This document shows positions 26,439-35,334 of a DNA stretch of 64,000 nt, in pieces (positions within the stretch are counted from its first letter, which is position 1; each line of letters starts with the position of its first letter). Location of the stretch: the NCBI RefSeq assembly GCF_026020075.1, contig NZ_CP102772.1, positions 5,419,501-5,483,500 of the forward strand. Direction: 5' to 3'. The notes beneath the pieces were generated by a model, which had not been told where the DNA came from, made no database searches, and was given only the letters and a program-made list of their open reading frames with translations. The position numbers and the translations under genes were made by a program. The stretch is from Bosea sp. NBC_00550. GTDB lineage: Bacteria; Pseudomonadota; Alphaproteobacteria; Rhizobiales; Beijerinckiaceae.

Positions 26439-28643
26439 ATGAACCTCACCAATTTCCGCTTCGAGACCGACGCCGACGGTATCGCCGTCGCGACCTGGGA
26501 CATGCCGGGCCGCTCGATGAACGTCATCACCCCCGAGGCGATGGAGGAGCTGAACCAGATCGTCGACAAGGTCGCCGCTGACGAAGCCATCAAGGGCTGC
26601 GTCGTCACCTCCGGCAAGGAGAGCTTCTCCGGCGGCGCCGACCTCACCATGCTCCAGGGCCTGCGCGATCTCTATGTGAAACTCGCCAAGGAGAAGGGCG
26701 AGGCGGTCGCGATGCAGAGCTTCTTCGACGAGAGCCGCAAGCTCTCGCTGCTCTACCGCAAGCTCGAGACCTGCGGGAAGCCCTTCGCCGCCGCGATCCA
26801 TGGCGTCTGCCTCGGCGGGTCCTTCGAACTCTCGTTGTCCTGCCAGTACCGTGTCGTTTCGGACGATGCCTCGACCCGCGTCGGCCTGCCCGAGATCAAG
26901 GTCGGGCTCTTCCCCGGCGCCGGCGGCACCCAGCGCGTCGCGCGTCTGATGCAGACCGGCGACGCGCTCCAGATGATGTTCAAGGGCGAGCAGGTGAAGT
27001 CGCTGCCGGCGCGCAATTCCGGCCTCGTCCACGCCGTCGTGCCGCGCGCCGACATCGTCCAGAACGCCAAGGACTGGCTCAAGGCCAACCCGCAGGCGAC
27101 CGCGCCCTGGGACCAGAAGGGCTTCAAGCTGCCCTCCAACAAGGTGCATTCGCCAGCCGGCATGCAGATCTGGCCGCCGGCCAACGCGATCTATCGTCGC
27201 GAGACCAACGACAACTATCCGGCCGCCCGCGCCATCCTCTCGGCTGTTTATGAGGGGCTGCAACTGCCCATCGATCTCGCGCTGAAGGTCGAGAGCCGCT
27301 ACTTCGCCAAGATTCTGCGGACGAAGGAGGCGGCCTCGATGATCCGCTCGCTCTTCGTCTCGATGCAGGAGCTGAACAAGGGCGCCCGCCGCCCGGCCGA
27401 CGTGCCGCCCTCCAAGCTCAAGAAGGTCGGCGTCATCGGCGCCGGCTTCATGGGCGCCGGCATCGCCTATGTCACGGCGCAGGCTGGCCTGGACGTCGTG
27501 CTGATCGACAGGGACATCGAGGCGGCTGAGAAGGGCAAGGCCTATTCGCACAAGCTGGTCTCCGACCAGATCATGAAGGGCCGCGCCAAGACCGCCGACC
27601 GCGACGCGCTGCTTGGCCGCATCAAGGCCTCGTCCGACTATACCGACCTCAAGGGCTGCGACCTGATCGTCGAGGCCGTGTTCGAGGATCCGAAGGTCAA
27701 GGCCGCGGTCATCGCCGAGGTCGAGGCCGTGGTCGGCCCGCGCACCATTTTCGGCTCCAACACCTCGACGCTGCCGATCACCGGCCTCGCGGAAAACAGC
27801 CAGCGCCCGAAGAACTTCATCGGCATCCATTTCTTCTCGCCGGTCGAGAAAATGCTGCTGGTCGAGGTCATCATGGCCAAGAAGACGGGCAAGAAGGCGC
27901 TCGCCATGGCGCTGGATTATGTCCGCGCCATCAAGAAGACGCCAATCGTCGTCAACGACACCCGCGGCTTCTATGCCAATCGCTGCGTCGGCAACTACAT
28001 CCGCGAAGGCCATCTCATGCTGATGGAGGGCGTGCCGCCGGCGATGATCGAGGCTGCCGGCAAGCAGGCCGGCATGCCGGTCGGCCCGCTCTCGCTCAAT
28101 GACGAGGTCGCGGTCGATCTCGCCTGGAAGGTGCTGAAGGCCACCAAGGCCCAACTCGGCGACGCTGCCGTCGATCCGGCGCAGGAGAAGCTGCTTTCCG
28201 ACATGGTCGAGAAGCACGGGCGGCTGGGCCGCAAGAATAAGAAGGGCTTCTACGATTATCCGGAAGCCGGGCCGAAGCGGCTCTGGCCGGGCCTGGCCGA
28301 TCTCGTCGGCAAGCGGCTCGATCCGGAAAGCGTCGACATGGAGGAGCTGCAGCAGCGCCTGCTCGTCACGCAGGCCCTGGAAGCAGCCCGTACCTATGAG
28401 GAAGGCGTCGTCACCGATCCGCGCGAGGCCGATGTCGGCTCGATCATCGGCTTCGGCTTCGCGCCTTACTCGGGCGGCACGCTCTCCTACATCGACAACA
28501 TGGGCGCGGCCGTCTTCGTGAAGCTCTGCGAGAAGCTGGCCAAGGCCCATGGCGAGCGCTTCAAGCCGAACCGGCTGCTGAAGCGCATGGCCAAGACCGG
28601 CGAGAGCTTCTACGCCACGGCGGAGAAGAAGGCGGCGGCCTGA
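26439..28643 (+). CDS. Multifunctional enoyl-CoA hydratase / 3-hydroxyacyl-CoA dehydrogenase (FadJ/FadB-type)
   Basis: 734 aa. N-terminal crotonase domain (about 1-190; oxyanion-hole AAIHGVCLGGSFEL and GLPEIKVGLFPGAGG) and a 3-hydroxyacyl-CoA dehydrogenase part (NAD motif VIGAGFMGAGIAY near 330, then HFFSPVEKMLLVEV, followed by C-terminal dimerisation repeats). It carries out the hydration and second oxidation of beta-oxidation. GGGAGG precedes ATG 26439. It lies between thiolase and a PDF-like gene. Confidence 0.95.
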   Translation: MNLTNFRFETDADGIAVATWDMPGRSMNVITPEAMEELNQIVDKVAADEAIKGCVVTSGKESFSGGADLTMLQGLRDLYVKLAKEKGEAVAMQSFFDESRKLSLLYRKLETCGKPFAAAIHGVCLGGSFELSLSCQYRVVSDDASTRVGLPEIKVGLFPGAGGTQRVARLMQTGDALQMMFKGEQVKSLPARNSGLVHAVVPRADIVQNAKDWLKANPQATAPWDQKGFKLPSNKVHSPAGMQIWPPANAIYRRETNDNYPAARAILSAVYEGLQLPIDLALKVESRYFAKILRTKEAASMIRSLFVSMQELNKGARRPADVPPSKLKKVGVIGAGFMGAGIAYVTAQAGLDVVLIDRDIEAAEKGKAYSHKLVSDQIMKGRAKTADRDALLGRIKASSDYTDLKGCDLIVEAVFEDPKVKAAVIAEVEAVVGPRTIFGSNTSTLPITGLAENSQRPKNFIGIHFFSPVEKMLLVEVIMAKKTGKKALAMALDYVRAIKKTPIVVNDTRGFYANRCVGNYIREGHLMLMEGVPPAMIEAAGKQAGMPVGPLSLNDEVAVDLAWKVLKATKAQLGDAAVDPAQEKLLSDMVEKHGRLGRKNKKGFYDYPEAGPKRLWPGLADLVGKRLDPESVDMEELQQRLLVTQALEAARTYEEGVVTDPREADVGSIIGFGFAPYSGGTLSYIDNMGAAVFVKLCEKLAKAHGERFKPNRLLKRMAKTGESFYATAEKKAAA

Positions 28644-28658
28644 CGACGAGCCGCCGCC

Positions 28659-29153
28659 ATGGCTATCCGCCAGATCGTGCGGTTCCCGGATCCGCGTCTG
28701 CGCGTGGTGGCCGAGCCCGTCATCCGTTTCGACGCCGATTTGCGGGCGCTCGCCGAGGATCTGCGCGACACGATGCGGGCGGCGCCGGGTGTCGGCATCA
28801 CTGCGCCGCATATCGGCGTGCCGCTGCGGCTGGTCGTGCTGGAGCCGACGCCGGGCGAGGTCGCGGTCTACGTCAATCCGGTCGTCGTCGAGGCGTCGTC
28901 CGAGATGATCCGCCATAGCGAGGGCAGCGTCTCGATGCCGGGCGTAGTCGACGAGATCGAGCGCCCGGCGCGGGTGACGATAGGCTATCGCGATCTCGAC
29001 GGCGTCGAGCGGACCGAGGCAGCGGAAGGCTTTCGGGCGATCTGCCACCAGCACGAGATCGACCAGCTCGACGGCATCTTCTGGATCGACCGCCTGTCGC
29101 GCCTCAAGCGCGATCGGCTTATCGCGCGCTACAACAAGTTGCAGCGCGGGTGA
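28659..29153 (+). CDS. Peptide deformylase-like protein lacking two metal ligands
   Basis: 164 aa, overall peptide deformylase fold and length, but all three catalytic motifs are altered: GVGITAPH at 44-51 (His where the family has Gln), EGSVS at 88-92 (Ser90 in place of the metal-binding Cys), and HEIDQ at 132-136 (Gln136 in place of the second His of HExxH). Only His132 and Glu133 remain. It is therefore likely inactive as a classical deformylase. It starts 15 nt after fadJ and is probably cotranscribed. Possible roles: ligand-binding paralogue or an altered metal site; unknown. Confidence 0.88.
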   Translation: MAIRQIVRFPDPRLRVVAEPVIRFDADLRALAEDLRDTMRAAPGVGITAPHIGVPLRLVVLEPTPGEVAVYVNPVVVEASSEMIRHSEGSVSMPGVVDEIERPARVTIGYRDLDGVERTEAAEGFRAICHQHEIDQLDGIFWIDRLSRLKRDRLIARYNKLQRG

Positions 29154-29165
29154 ACTGATCGCCGG

Positions 29166-30269
29166 CTATCGCGCCAGCCCGCCGAAGACGAACTCGTTCG
29201 TCAGCTTCACCGATGTCTGCCAGCCATCCGGCTGGTTATAATTGCCGGCGGTGACCGCGACGACGATATCGAGGTCCGGTGCGACGACCAGGCGCTGGCC
29301 GCCATTGCCGAAGGCGCCGTATCGCACCGAGGGTGTGCCATAGCGCGGCAGGTACCAGTGATAGCCGTAATCGAGGCCGTCGCCCGTCCTGATGCGCGAG
29401 GTCAGGCTCGCCTCCAGCCAATCGGCGGGGACGACCTGCCGGCCGCCATATGCGCCCTTGTCGAGCAGCAGCTGGCCGATGGCGGCGAGATCGCGCGGGC
29501 GCAGGCGCAGGCCGGAAGCCGCGGCCTCCAGGCCGTTCGAGCCCTTGATCCAGGCGAAATCGCCGATACCCAGCGGAGCGAACAGGCGCTCGCGGGCAAA
29601 CGAACCGAGCGGCATGCCGCTGCCCTTCGCGATCAGATGGCCGAGCAGCGCGGTTGCGCCGCCGCTATAGGTCCAGGCCTCCCCGGGCGACCGGTCGATC
29701 GGCCGGTCGAGGATGAAGCGATAGCGATCGGGCGCGCGTTCCATGGCGATCTCGCTGTTGCGCGGATCGCTATACGGCAGGCATTCGTCCCATTGCGTGC
29801 CCATGGTCATCGCGAGCACATGCGATACGCGCAGCCTCTGGCGGGCCGCGTCGGCGGTGAGATCGGGGTACTCGGGGAAGCTCGCGAGCAAGGGCGCGGT
29901 CGGCCCCGGCACCAGCCCGTCCGCGAGCGCGATTCCGTAGAGCAGCCCGACGATGCTTTTCGAGACGGAGCGCAGATCGTGCAATTCGCCGGCATCGAAG
30001 GCGACGACGCCGCGGCTATCGCCCCAGATCTCGTCGGCGCCGGGGAAGTAACGCTCGAGTGCGATCTTGCCTTGCCGCAGCACGACAACGCCGTGGAGGC
30101 CTTTCAGCTCTCCAGCGGCGAAGGCCTTGTCGATGCGTTCGCCGGCATCTGCCCGGAAACCGGCCTCGACGGGCGAGAGGCTCTGCCACTCTCTCATCGA
30201 TTGTCGTGCGGCGACAGGGGCAGCCATAAGGGCCATGCCCGTCGCTGCCAGGAAAGCGCGGCGGTCCAT
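29166..30269 (-). CDS. Serine hydrolase, beta-lactamase class C / esterase-like
   Basis: 367 aa with a twin-arginine-like N terminus (MDRRAFLAATGMALMAAPVA), so probably exported. The SxxK motif is S101-V-S-K104 and the second motif is Y201-S-G, the YxN/YSG position of class C beta-lactamase-related esterases. Likely an esterase, peptidase or amidase rather than a drug-resistance enzyme. It is followed on the same strand by nothing; the upstream transaminase gene is 13 nt away, so both may share a transcript. Confidence 0.85.
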   Translation of the reverse strand: MDRRAFLAATGMALMAAPVAARQSMREWQSLSPVEAGFRADAGERIDKAFAAGELKGLHGVVVLRQGKIALERYFPGADEIWGDSRGVVAFDAGELHDLRSVSKSIVGLLYGIALADGLVPGPTAPLLASFPEYPDLTADAARQRLRVSHVLAMTMGTQWDECLPYSDPRNSEIAMERAPDRYRFILDRPIDRSPGEAWTYSGGATALLGHLIAKGSGMPLGSFARERLFAPLGIGDFAWIKGSNGLEAAASGLRLRPRDLAAIGQLLLDKGAYGGRQVVPADWLEASLTSRIRTGDGLDYGYHWYLPRYGTPSVRYGAFGNGGQRLVVAPDLDIVVAVTAGNYNQPDGWQTSVKLTNEFVFGGLAR

Positions 30270-30282
30270 GGCCTGGTGCGAA

Positions 30283-31623
30283 TCAGTTCGCCACAGCCCG
30301 GATCACCCGGCGCAGCTTCTCGACCAGTTCGCCGACCTGGCTTTCCGTGATGATCAGCGGCGGCGAGAAGGCGATCGTGTCGGCGGCGGTGCGGACCATC
30401 AGCCCTTCCTCGCGGAAGGCACGGTCCATCGCCTCGTAGCCGCGCTTGCCCGCGCCTTCCGCGCGCGGAGCGAGATCGACGGCGCCGACGAGGCCGAGTG
30501 TGCGGATGTCGACGACGTTGGGCTCGCCCTTCAGGCTCATCACCGCATCGGCCCAGGCATCCTCCATCGCACGGGCGCGCTCGAACAGCCCTTCCTCGCG
30601 ATAGATGTCGAGGGCCGCCAGCGAAGCGGCCGCTGCCAGCGGGTGGCCCGAATAGGTGTAGCCGTGAAACAGCTCGATGACGTTGTCCGGGCCGTTCATG
30701 AAGGCGTCGTAGATATGCTTGCGCACGATCACGCCGCCCATCGGCACGGTGCCGGAGGTCACGCCCTTGGCGAAGGTGATCATGTCCGGGATAACGCCGT
30801 AGCGCTCCGAGGCGAAGGCGAAGCCGAGGCGGCCGAAGCCGGTGATGACCTCGTCGAAGATCAGCAGGATGCCGTGCTTGTCGCAGATCTCGCGCAGGCG
30901 CTTGAGATAGCCCTTCGGCGGCGGCAGCGCGCCGGTGGATCCCGCCATCGGCTCGACGATGACGGCGGCGATGGTCGAGGCGTCATGCAGCGCGACGACG
31001 CGTTCGAGATCATCCGCGAAATGCGCGCCGTATTCCGGCTCGCCCTTGCTGAAGGCCTGCTTCTCGCGGTCATAGGTGTGGGCGATATGGTCGGTGCCGG
31101 TCAGCAATCCACCGAAGAACTTGCGGTTGTTGACCATGCCGCCGACCGAGATGCCGCCGAAGCCGACGCCGTGATAGCCACGTTCGCGGCCGATCAGACG
31201 GGTTTTCGAGCCCTTGCCCGAGACGTTCCAATAGGCAAGCGCGATCTTGAGGGCCGAATCAGCCGCTTCCGAGCCCGAGCCGGCGAAGAAGACATGGTCG
31301 AGATCGCCTGGCGCCAGCGCCGCGATCCGGGCGGCGGCGGCAAACACCTTCGGGTGGCCGTATTGGAAGGACGGCGCGTAGTCGAGTTCGCGCGCCTGCG
31401 CCTGGATCGCCTGGATGATCGGCTCGCGGGCGTGGCCGGCATTGCAGCACCACAGGCCCGCCGTGCCGTCCATGACCGGCTTGTTGTCCGGCGTATAGTA
31501 GAACATGCCCTCGGCCCGCGCGACCATGCGCGGGTTCTTCTTGAACGACCGATTGGCCGTGAACGGCATCCAATAGGCTTCGAGATCGTTCGGCGTGCCG
31601 ATGGCGGAAGGTGCTGAAGTCAT
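30283..31623 (-). CDS. Class III omega-amino acid aminotransferase
   Basis: 446-aa PLP enzyme, probably omega-amino acid:pyruvate (or beta-alanine) transaminase. AGSGSEAADSALK near 114-126 binds the PLP phosphate, FDEVITGFGR includes the PLP-interacting Asp257, and the Schiff-base Lys286 lies in TFAKGVTSG. MPFTANRSFKKNPRM at the N terminus is typical of this subgroup. Start ATG 31623. The downstream serine hydrolase gene is 13 nt past its stop. The exact amine donor is not determinable. Confidence 0.92.
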   Translation of the reverse strand: MTSAPSAIGTPNDLEAYWMPFTANRSFKKNPRMVARAEGMFYYTPDNKPVMDGTAGLWCCNAGHAREPIIQAIQAQARELDYAPSFQYGHPKVFAAAARIAALAPGDLDHVFFAGSGSEAADSALKIALAYWNVSGKGSKTRLIGRERGYHGVGFGGISVGGMVNNRKFFGGLLTGTDHIAHTYDREKQAFSKGEPEYGAHFADDLERVVALHDASTIAAVIVEPMAGSTGALPPPKGYLKRLREICDKHGILLIFDEVITGFGRLGFAFASERYGVIPDMITFAKGVTSGTVPMGGVIVRKHIYDAFMNGPDNVIELFHGYTYSGHPLAAAASLAALDIYREEGLFERARAMEDAWADAVMSLKGEPNVVDIRTLGLVGAVDLAPRAEGAGKRGYEAMDRAFREEGLMVRTAADTIAFSPPLIITESQVGELVEKLRRVIRAVAN

Positions 31624-31801
31624 CGAAGGGCCCCTGTGGATTAACCTTCGTTGAACCTAGCAGGCGAAAGCGGGCTGTAAATCGCCATCATGGTGCGCCA
31701 TGGCTGCACCGGACAAATAGCGGTCTGGGCAAGGCTGCACGTGACGTTAGGTCGTCGATGGCGTAATCTCCCCACTTGGGGCGCAGACTGAACGGACCCC
31801 G

Positions 31802-33595
31802 ATGATAGAAGGCGATGGTGATCCTGGACGGCTGGACGAACGGGCCGCAGCGATCATCCGCGCGGAGCTGGCCCGTGTCCTTGCGTCCGACGCTTTTCGC
31901 GCCGCGCCTCAGCTTTCGGCTTTCCTGAGCTTCATCGTCGAGCGCACGATCGAAGGCCGCGCCGCCGAATTGAAGGGCTACACAATAGCCGTGGAAGGCC
32001 TCGGCCGGCCGGCCGACTTCAACCCTCAGATCGACCCGATCGTCAGGGTAGAGGCGGGCCGGCTCAGGCGTGCGCTGACGCAGTATTATGGCGGCGAAGG
32101 CCAGGGCGATCCGGTCGGGATCTCTATGCCGGTCGGCGGATACGTTCCCGTTTTCGAGATCGTCGACGCGAATGAAGAGATTGGTTGGGTTCCGGCTCCC
32201 GCCCGTCGGGACGAGGACACCATGGCGGCGCCACGGGCCGCAAAACCCGCCGATCGCGTCGCCGCGCGTCGGTGGTCCGTGGTTACCATTGCGGCGCTCG
32301 CGCTCGGCCTTCTCGCGCTCGGCTGGTGGTATCTGGCGCTGCCCGACGCGCCGGCCGAGCTCGCTTCGGCCAAAACGGCGGGATTAGAACAGGGCGCGGG
32401 CACACCGCAGGGCATCGCAGCTTCACTGCAGCTTGTCCGCGTCGCGATCACGATCCCCACCATGCCGTCCGATCCCAAGCTGGCAGGCATCCTGCGCCGG
32501 TTCTCCGATCTGCTCGTCGATGCGATGGCCCGCTTCGACGATCTCGTGACGATCAAGGCTCCTGCGCCAGGGGCGGCGGCGCCGGCCGACGTCGACTATG
32601 TTTTCGAGATGAACGTCCAGGCCGTCGATGGCGGCGTCGAGGGGTTGGGTCGCCTGCGTTCCGTTCGGGACGGACGCATCGTCTGGACGGCGTCCTCCGG
32701 CCGGCCATCGCTCGAACTGCTGCAGGAATCCGACCTTGCCGAGATGGCCCGCAGGCTGGCGACAAGGCTGATCGAGCCGTTCGGCATCATCCCGGCCGAT
32801 GCGCGCCAGTCGCCGCCGACACCGGCGGTTGGCTGCGTCCTGCAATCCTTCGATGCCCGGCGCTCGATGTTGCCGGACGACCTTCTCGCCGCCCGCTCTT
32901 GCCTCGAAAAACTGGTGGAGCAGGAGCCGGGCTTCTATCCGGCCTGGGCCCATCTTGCGATCATGACGCTTGGCGAGCACGGCTCCGGTTTCAATCCCGA
33001 GACCCTCGTTCCCAAGAACCTGGACGACAAGGGCCGTTCACCGCTCGACCGTGCGCTGGCCGCGGCTCTCACTGCCATTCGCCTGGCTCCGTCCGGCGCG
33101 CGCGCCTATCAGGCGATGATGAAGGTCCTGCTCTTGCGCGGATCGACCGAGGAGGCGATCCAGAAGGGGCGGGAAGCTCTGACGCGCAATCCCTATGATC
33201 CCGACATCATGGCCGATCTCGGGTCGCTCTATGTCCGGCTCGGCCGGCCGATCGAGGGGCTGCCGCTGCTCGAGCGCGCGACGGCGCTGAGTGTCGGGCG
33301 CCCGCCGCGCTACGATTTCTATGCCTTTCTGGGGGCCTATCTGATCGGGGCGAAGAAGGTTTCCGAGACCTATGCCGCCACGCTCGCCGCCGACACCAGC
33401 CCGTTCGGCCTGCTGGCCCAGGCACTGCGCGCCGTATCGGACGACGACTCGCCGGCACAGGCCAAGGCCATCGCAGGGCTGCGCGACAAGGCGCCGCTCT
33501 TCGCCAGGGATCCGCGCGCCTATCTGGCCCGAAAGGGGTTCGCCGAAGAGGTGACGGGCAAAATCCTGACCGCGCTCGGGCTCGACAAGTCCTAG
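31802..33595 (+). CDS. Membrane-anchored TPR protein with N-terminal regulator-like domain
   Basis: 597 aa. The N-terminal domain (1-110; RAELARVLASDAFRAAPQLS, then PIVRVEAGRLRRAL) is a helical, DNA-binding-like module seen fused to TPR or cyclase-type domains in Rhizobiales. A membrane span lies near 158-178 (VVTIAALALGLLALGWWY). The exported part has an intermediate domain and TPR-like helices around 360-540. The layout recalls CadC-type membrane sensors, but no family name is secure. It is divergent from the transaminase gene. Confidence 0.62.
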   Translation: MIEGDGDPGRLDERAAAIIRAELARVLASDAFRAAPQLSAFLSFIVERTIEGRAAELKGYTIAVEGLGRPADFNPQIDPIVRVEAGRLRRALTQYYGGEGQGDPVGISMPVGGYVPVFEIVDANEEIGWVPAPARRDEDTMAAPRAAKPADRVAARRWSVVTIAALALGLLALGWWYLALPDAPAELASAKTAGLEQGAGTPQGIAASLQLVRVAITIPTMPSDPKLAGILRRFSDLLVDAMARFDDLVTIKAPAPGAAAPADVDYVFEMNVQAVDGGVEGLGRLRSVRDGRIVWTASSGRPSLELLQESDLAEMARRLATRLIEPFGIIPADARQSPPTPAVGCVLQSFDARRSMLPDDLLAARSCLEKLVEQEPGFYPAWAHLAIMTLGEHGSGFNPETLVPKNLDDKGRSPLDRALAAALTAIRLAPSGARAYQAMMKVLLLRGSTEEAIQKGREALTRNPYDPDIMADLGSLYVRLGRPIEGLPLLERATALSVGRPPRYDFYAFLGAYLIGAKKVSETYAATLAADTSPFGLLAQALRAVSDDDSPAQAKAIAGLRDKAPLFARDPRAYLARKGFAEEVTGKILTALGLDKS

Positions 33596-33735
33596 GCGTT
33601 TTCTGCAAGCCGCCCAGAGCGCCCGCGCTCCCATGTGACGCTGCTCGCATAACATTGTGCGCGCAGGTACTCTGCGGCTCAGTGTTGTGATTCGTTCCCC
33701 GCTTTCCGATCCACCCTTGTAGCGCGAACGCTGCC

Positions 33736-35226
33736 GTGGCCCCCTTGCGCTTGAAAGCCTTGCATCCTCTCGCCGGCGCGATCACCGGCCTTTCGGCCGG
33801 CGCGGTGATGACGATCCTGTTGCCTGGCGCGCTCGGCTCGGCGTTGGGGTTGCTCGCCTCGGGCGCTGGCGTATTGGCCACCATCCGTGCCTTCGAGCGC
33901 TATGGCCTCGCGCGGCATGAGCAGGCTCTGGCCGGACTCGGCGAGGTCAAGGTCCGGCTCGCCACCAATGCCATCCGTCTCGATGCCTTGTCGCAGCGTG
34001 TCGAGCAGATGCCGATGCGGGATGTCGATGCGGCGCCGGCGCGGGCGGCGATCCATGAGCTCACCGCCGAGGTCGGGCTCCTCGGCGATCTCATCCATCA
34101 GGTGGCGATGACGCTGGCCGATCATGAGAACGTGCTGGCCCGCCTGCCCGAACCGGCCGCAGCCGCGCCGGCGCCAGCGGCTTCAGCCATTCCCGAGGTC
34201 GTTCTCGATCCGGAAGCGGCGCGGCGCGCGCGGGCAGAACAGCTCGCCGCCGAACGCGCTGCCGCGGCCAAGGCTGCCCGGGAAGAGGCCGAAGCCGAGC
34301 GTGCCGCCCTTATCAGCACCGCGCTCAGCGAGGGGCGCCTCGAAGTCCACCTCCAGCCGATCGTGTCGTTGCCGCAGCGCCGCACCCGCGGCTATGAGGC
34401 GCTGGCGCGGCTGCGGCTCGACGAGAACACGCTGCTTCTGCCGCATGAATTTCTCGATACCGTCGAAGCCCGCGGCTTCGGGCCGACGCTCGACGCGCTT
34501 GTCCTGACGCGCGCCTTGGCGATCGCCCGGCGCCTTGGCTCGAAGGATGGCGATATCTTCGTCTCCTGCAATTTCAGCGCCGCGACCTGGGATTCGTCGC
34601 GCGCATTGGCCGCCCTGACGCGCATTCTCGACAAGTATCGCGACCACACCAGGCATCTCGTCATCGAGATGCCGCAGGCGGTCTTCCGCAAGCTTGATCC
34701 GACCAGCCTCGGCCTGCTCGGCGCGATGTCAGCGAATGGCGTGCGCTTCGCGCTCGATCATCTCGTCGATCTCAGGCTCGATCCGCATGCGCTGTTCGAG
34801 CGGGGCGTGCGTTACGTCAAGGCTCCGGCGGCGCTGCTGCGGGACCATGTCGAGGGCAGGATTGCCAGCGATATCGCGGCTGGCGATCTCGCGGCGATGA
34901 TGGGCCGCGCATCGGTCACGCTCGTTGCCGAGCAGGTCGAGGACAACCCGCTGGCCGCCGACATGATCGAGCTCGGCGTCACGATGGGACAGGGGCAGGC
35001 GTTCTCTCCGCCGCGCCCGGTCAAACCGGAGGTCTTCGCCGAGCCGGAGGCTGCTTCTGCGCTGTCTCAGGCAGTCTCGTCGCAGGCCCCGCAGCAGGAC
35101 GCAGCAAACGACGTCGTGCGTCCGATGGTGTCTGCCGAGCTGCCTCCGGCCCCACCCATTCAGCAGGCGGAAAGCCGCCCAGAGCGGCTGCCCTTCCGCT
35201 CCGTCCTGCGCCGCGCCACAGCCTGA
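33736..35226 (+). CDS. Membrane protein with degenerate EAL domain
   Basis: 496 aa. Two short hydrophobic spans (about 12-50), a helical linker rich in Ala, Arg and Glu (about 60-190), and a C-terminal EAL domain (about 195-430). EAL (E221), N279, E311, D341 and K362 are kept, but the second Asp of the DDFG motif is His342, the loop reads DHLVDLR rather than DDFGTG, and the second Glu of ExTE is Gln. Loss of a metal ligand and of loop 6 predicts no c-di-GMP hydrolysis; it may bind c-di-GMP as a receptor. The start is GTG 33736. Confidence 0.75.
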   Translation: MAPLRLKALHPLAGAITGLSAGAVMTILLPGALGSALGLLASGAGVLATIRAFERYGLARHEQALAGLGEVKVRLATNAIRLDALSQRVEQMPMRDVDAAPARAAIHELTAEVGLLGDLIHQVAMTLADHENVLARLPEPAAAAPAPAASAIPEVVLDPEAARRARAEQLAAERAAAAKAAREEAEAERAALISTALSEGRLEVHLQPIVSLPQRRTRGYEALARLRLDENTLLLPHEFLDTVEARGFGPTLDALVLTRALAIARRLGSKDGDIFVSCNFSAATWDSSRALAALTRILDKYRDHTRHLVIEMPQAVFRKLDPTSLGLLGAMSANGVRFALDHLVDLRLDPHALFERGVRYVKAPAALLRDHVEGRIASDIAAGDLAAMMGRASVTLVAEQVEDNPLAADMIELGVTMGQGQAFSPPRPVKPEVFAEPEAASALSQAVSSQAPQQDAANDVVRPMVSAELPPAPPIQQAESRPERLPFRSVLRRATA

Positions 35227-35334
35227 CGCGCGGCGGTGCGCCGCAACATCCGGTTCCGCTCTCTGCGAATCCCGTCTAGACCTGCCTGCGCGAGGCGGCT
35301 TCCGCATCGCTACCAGCCGCCGGAGATCGAGACA

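Noticed and set aside
26370..29054. Minus-strand frame of about 894 codons opposite fadJ
   Set aside because: The plus strand carries a complete FadJ and PDF-like gene. The antisense frame has no recognised motif and is Leu/Arg/Asp/Gly-rich, as expected from a high-GC shadow.
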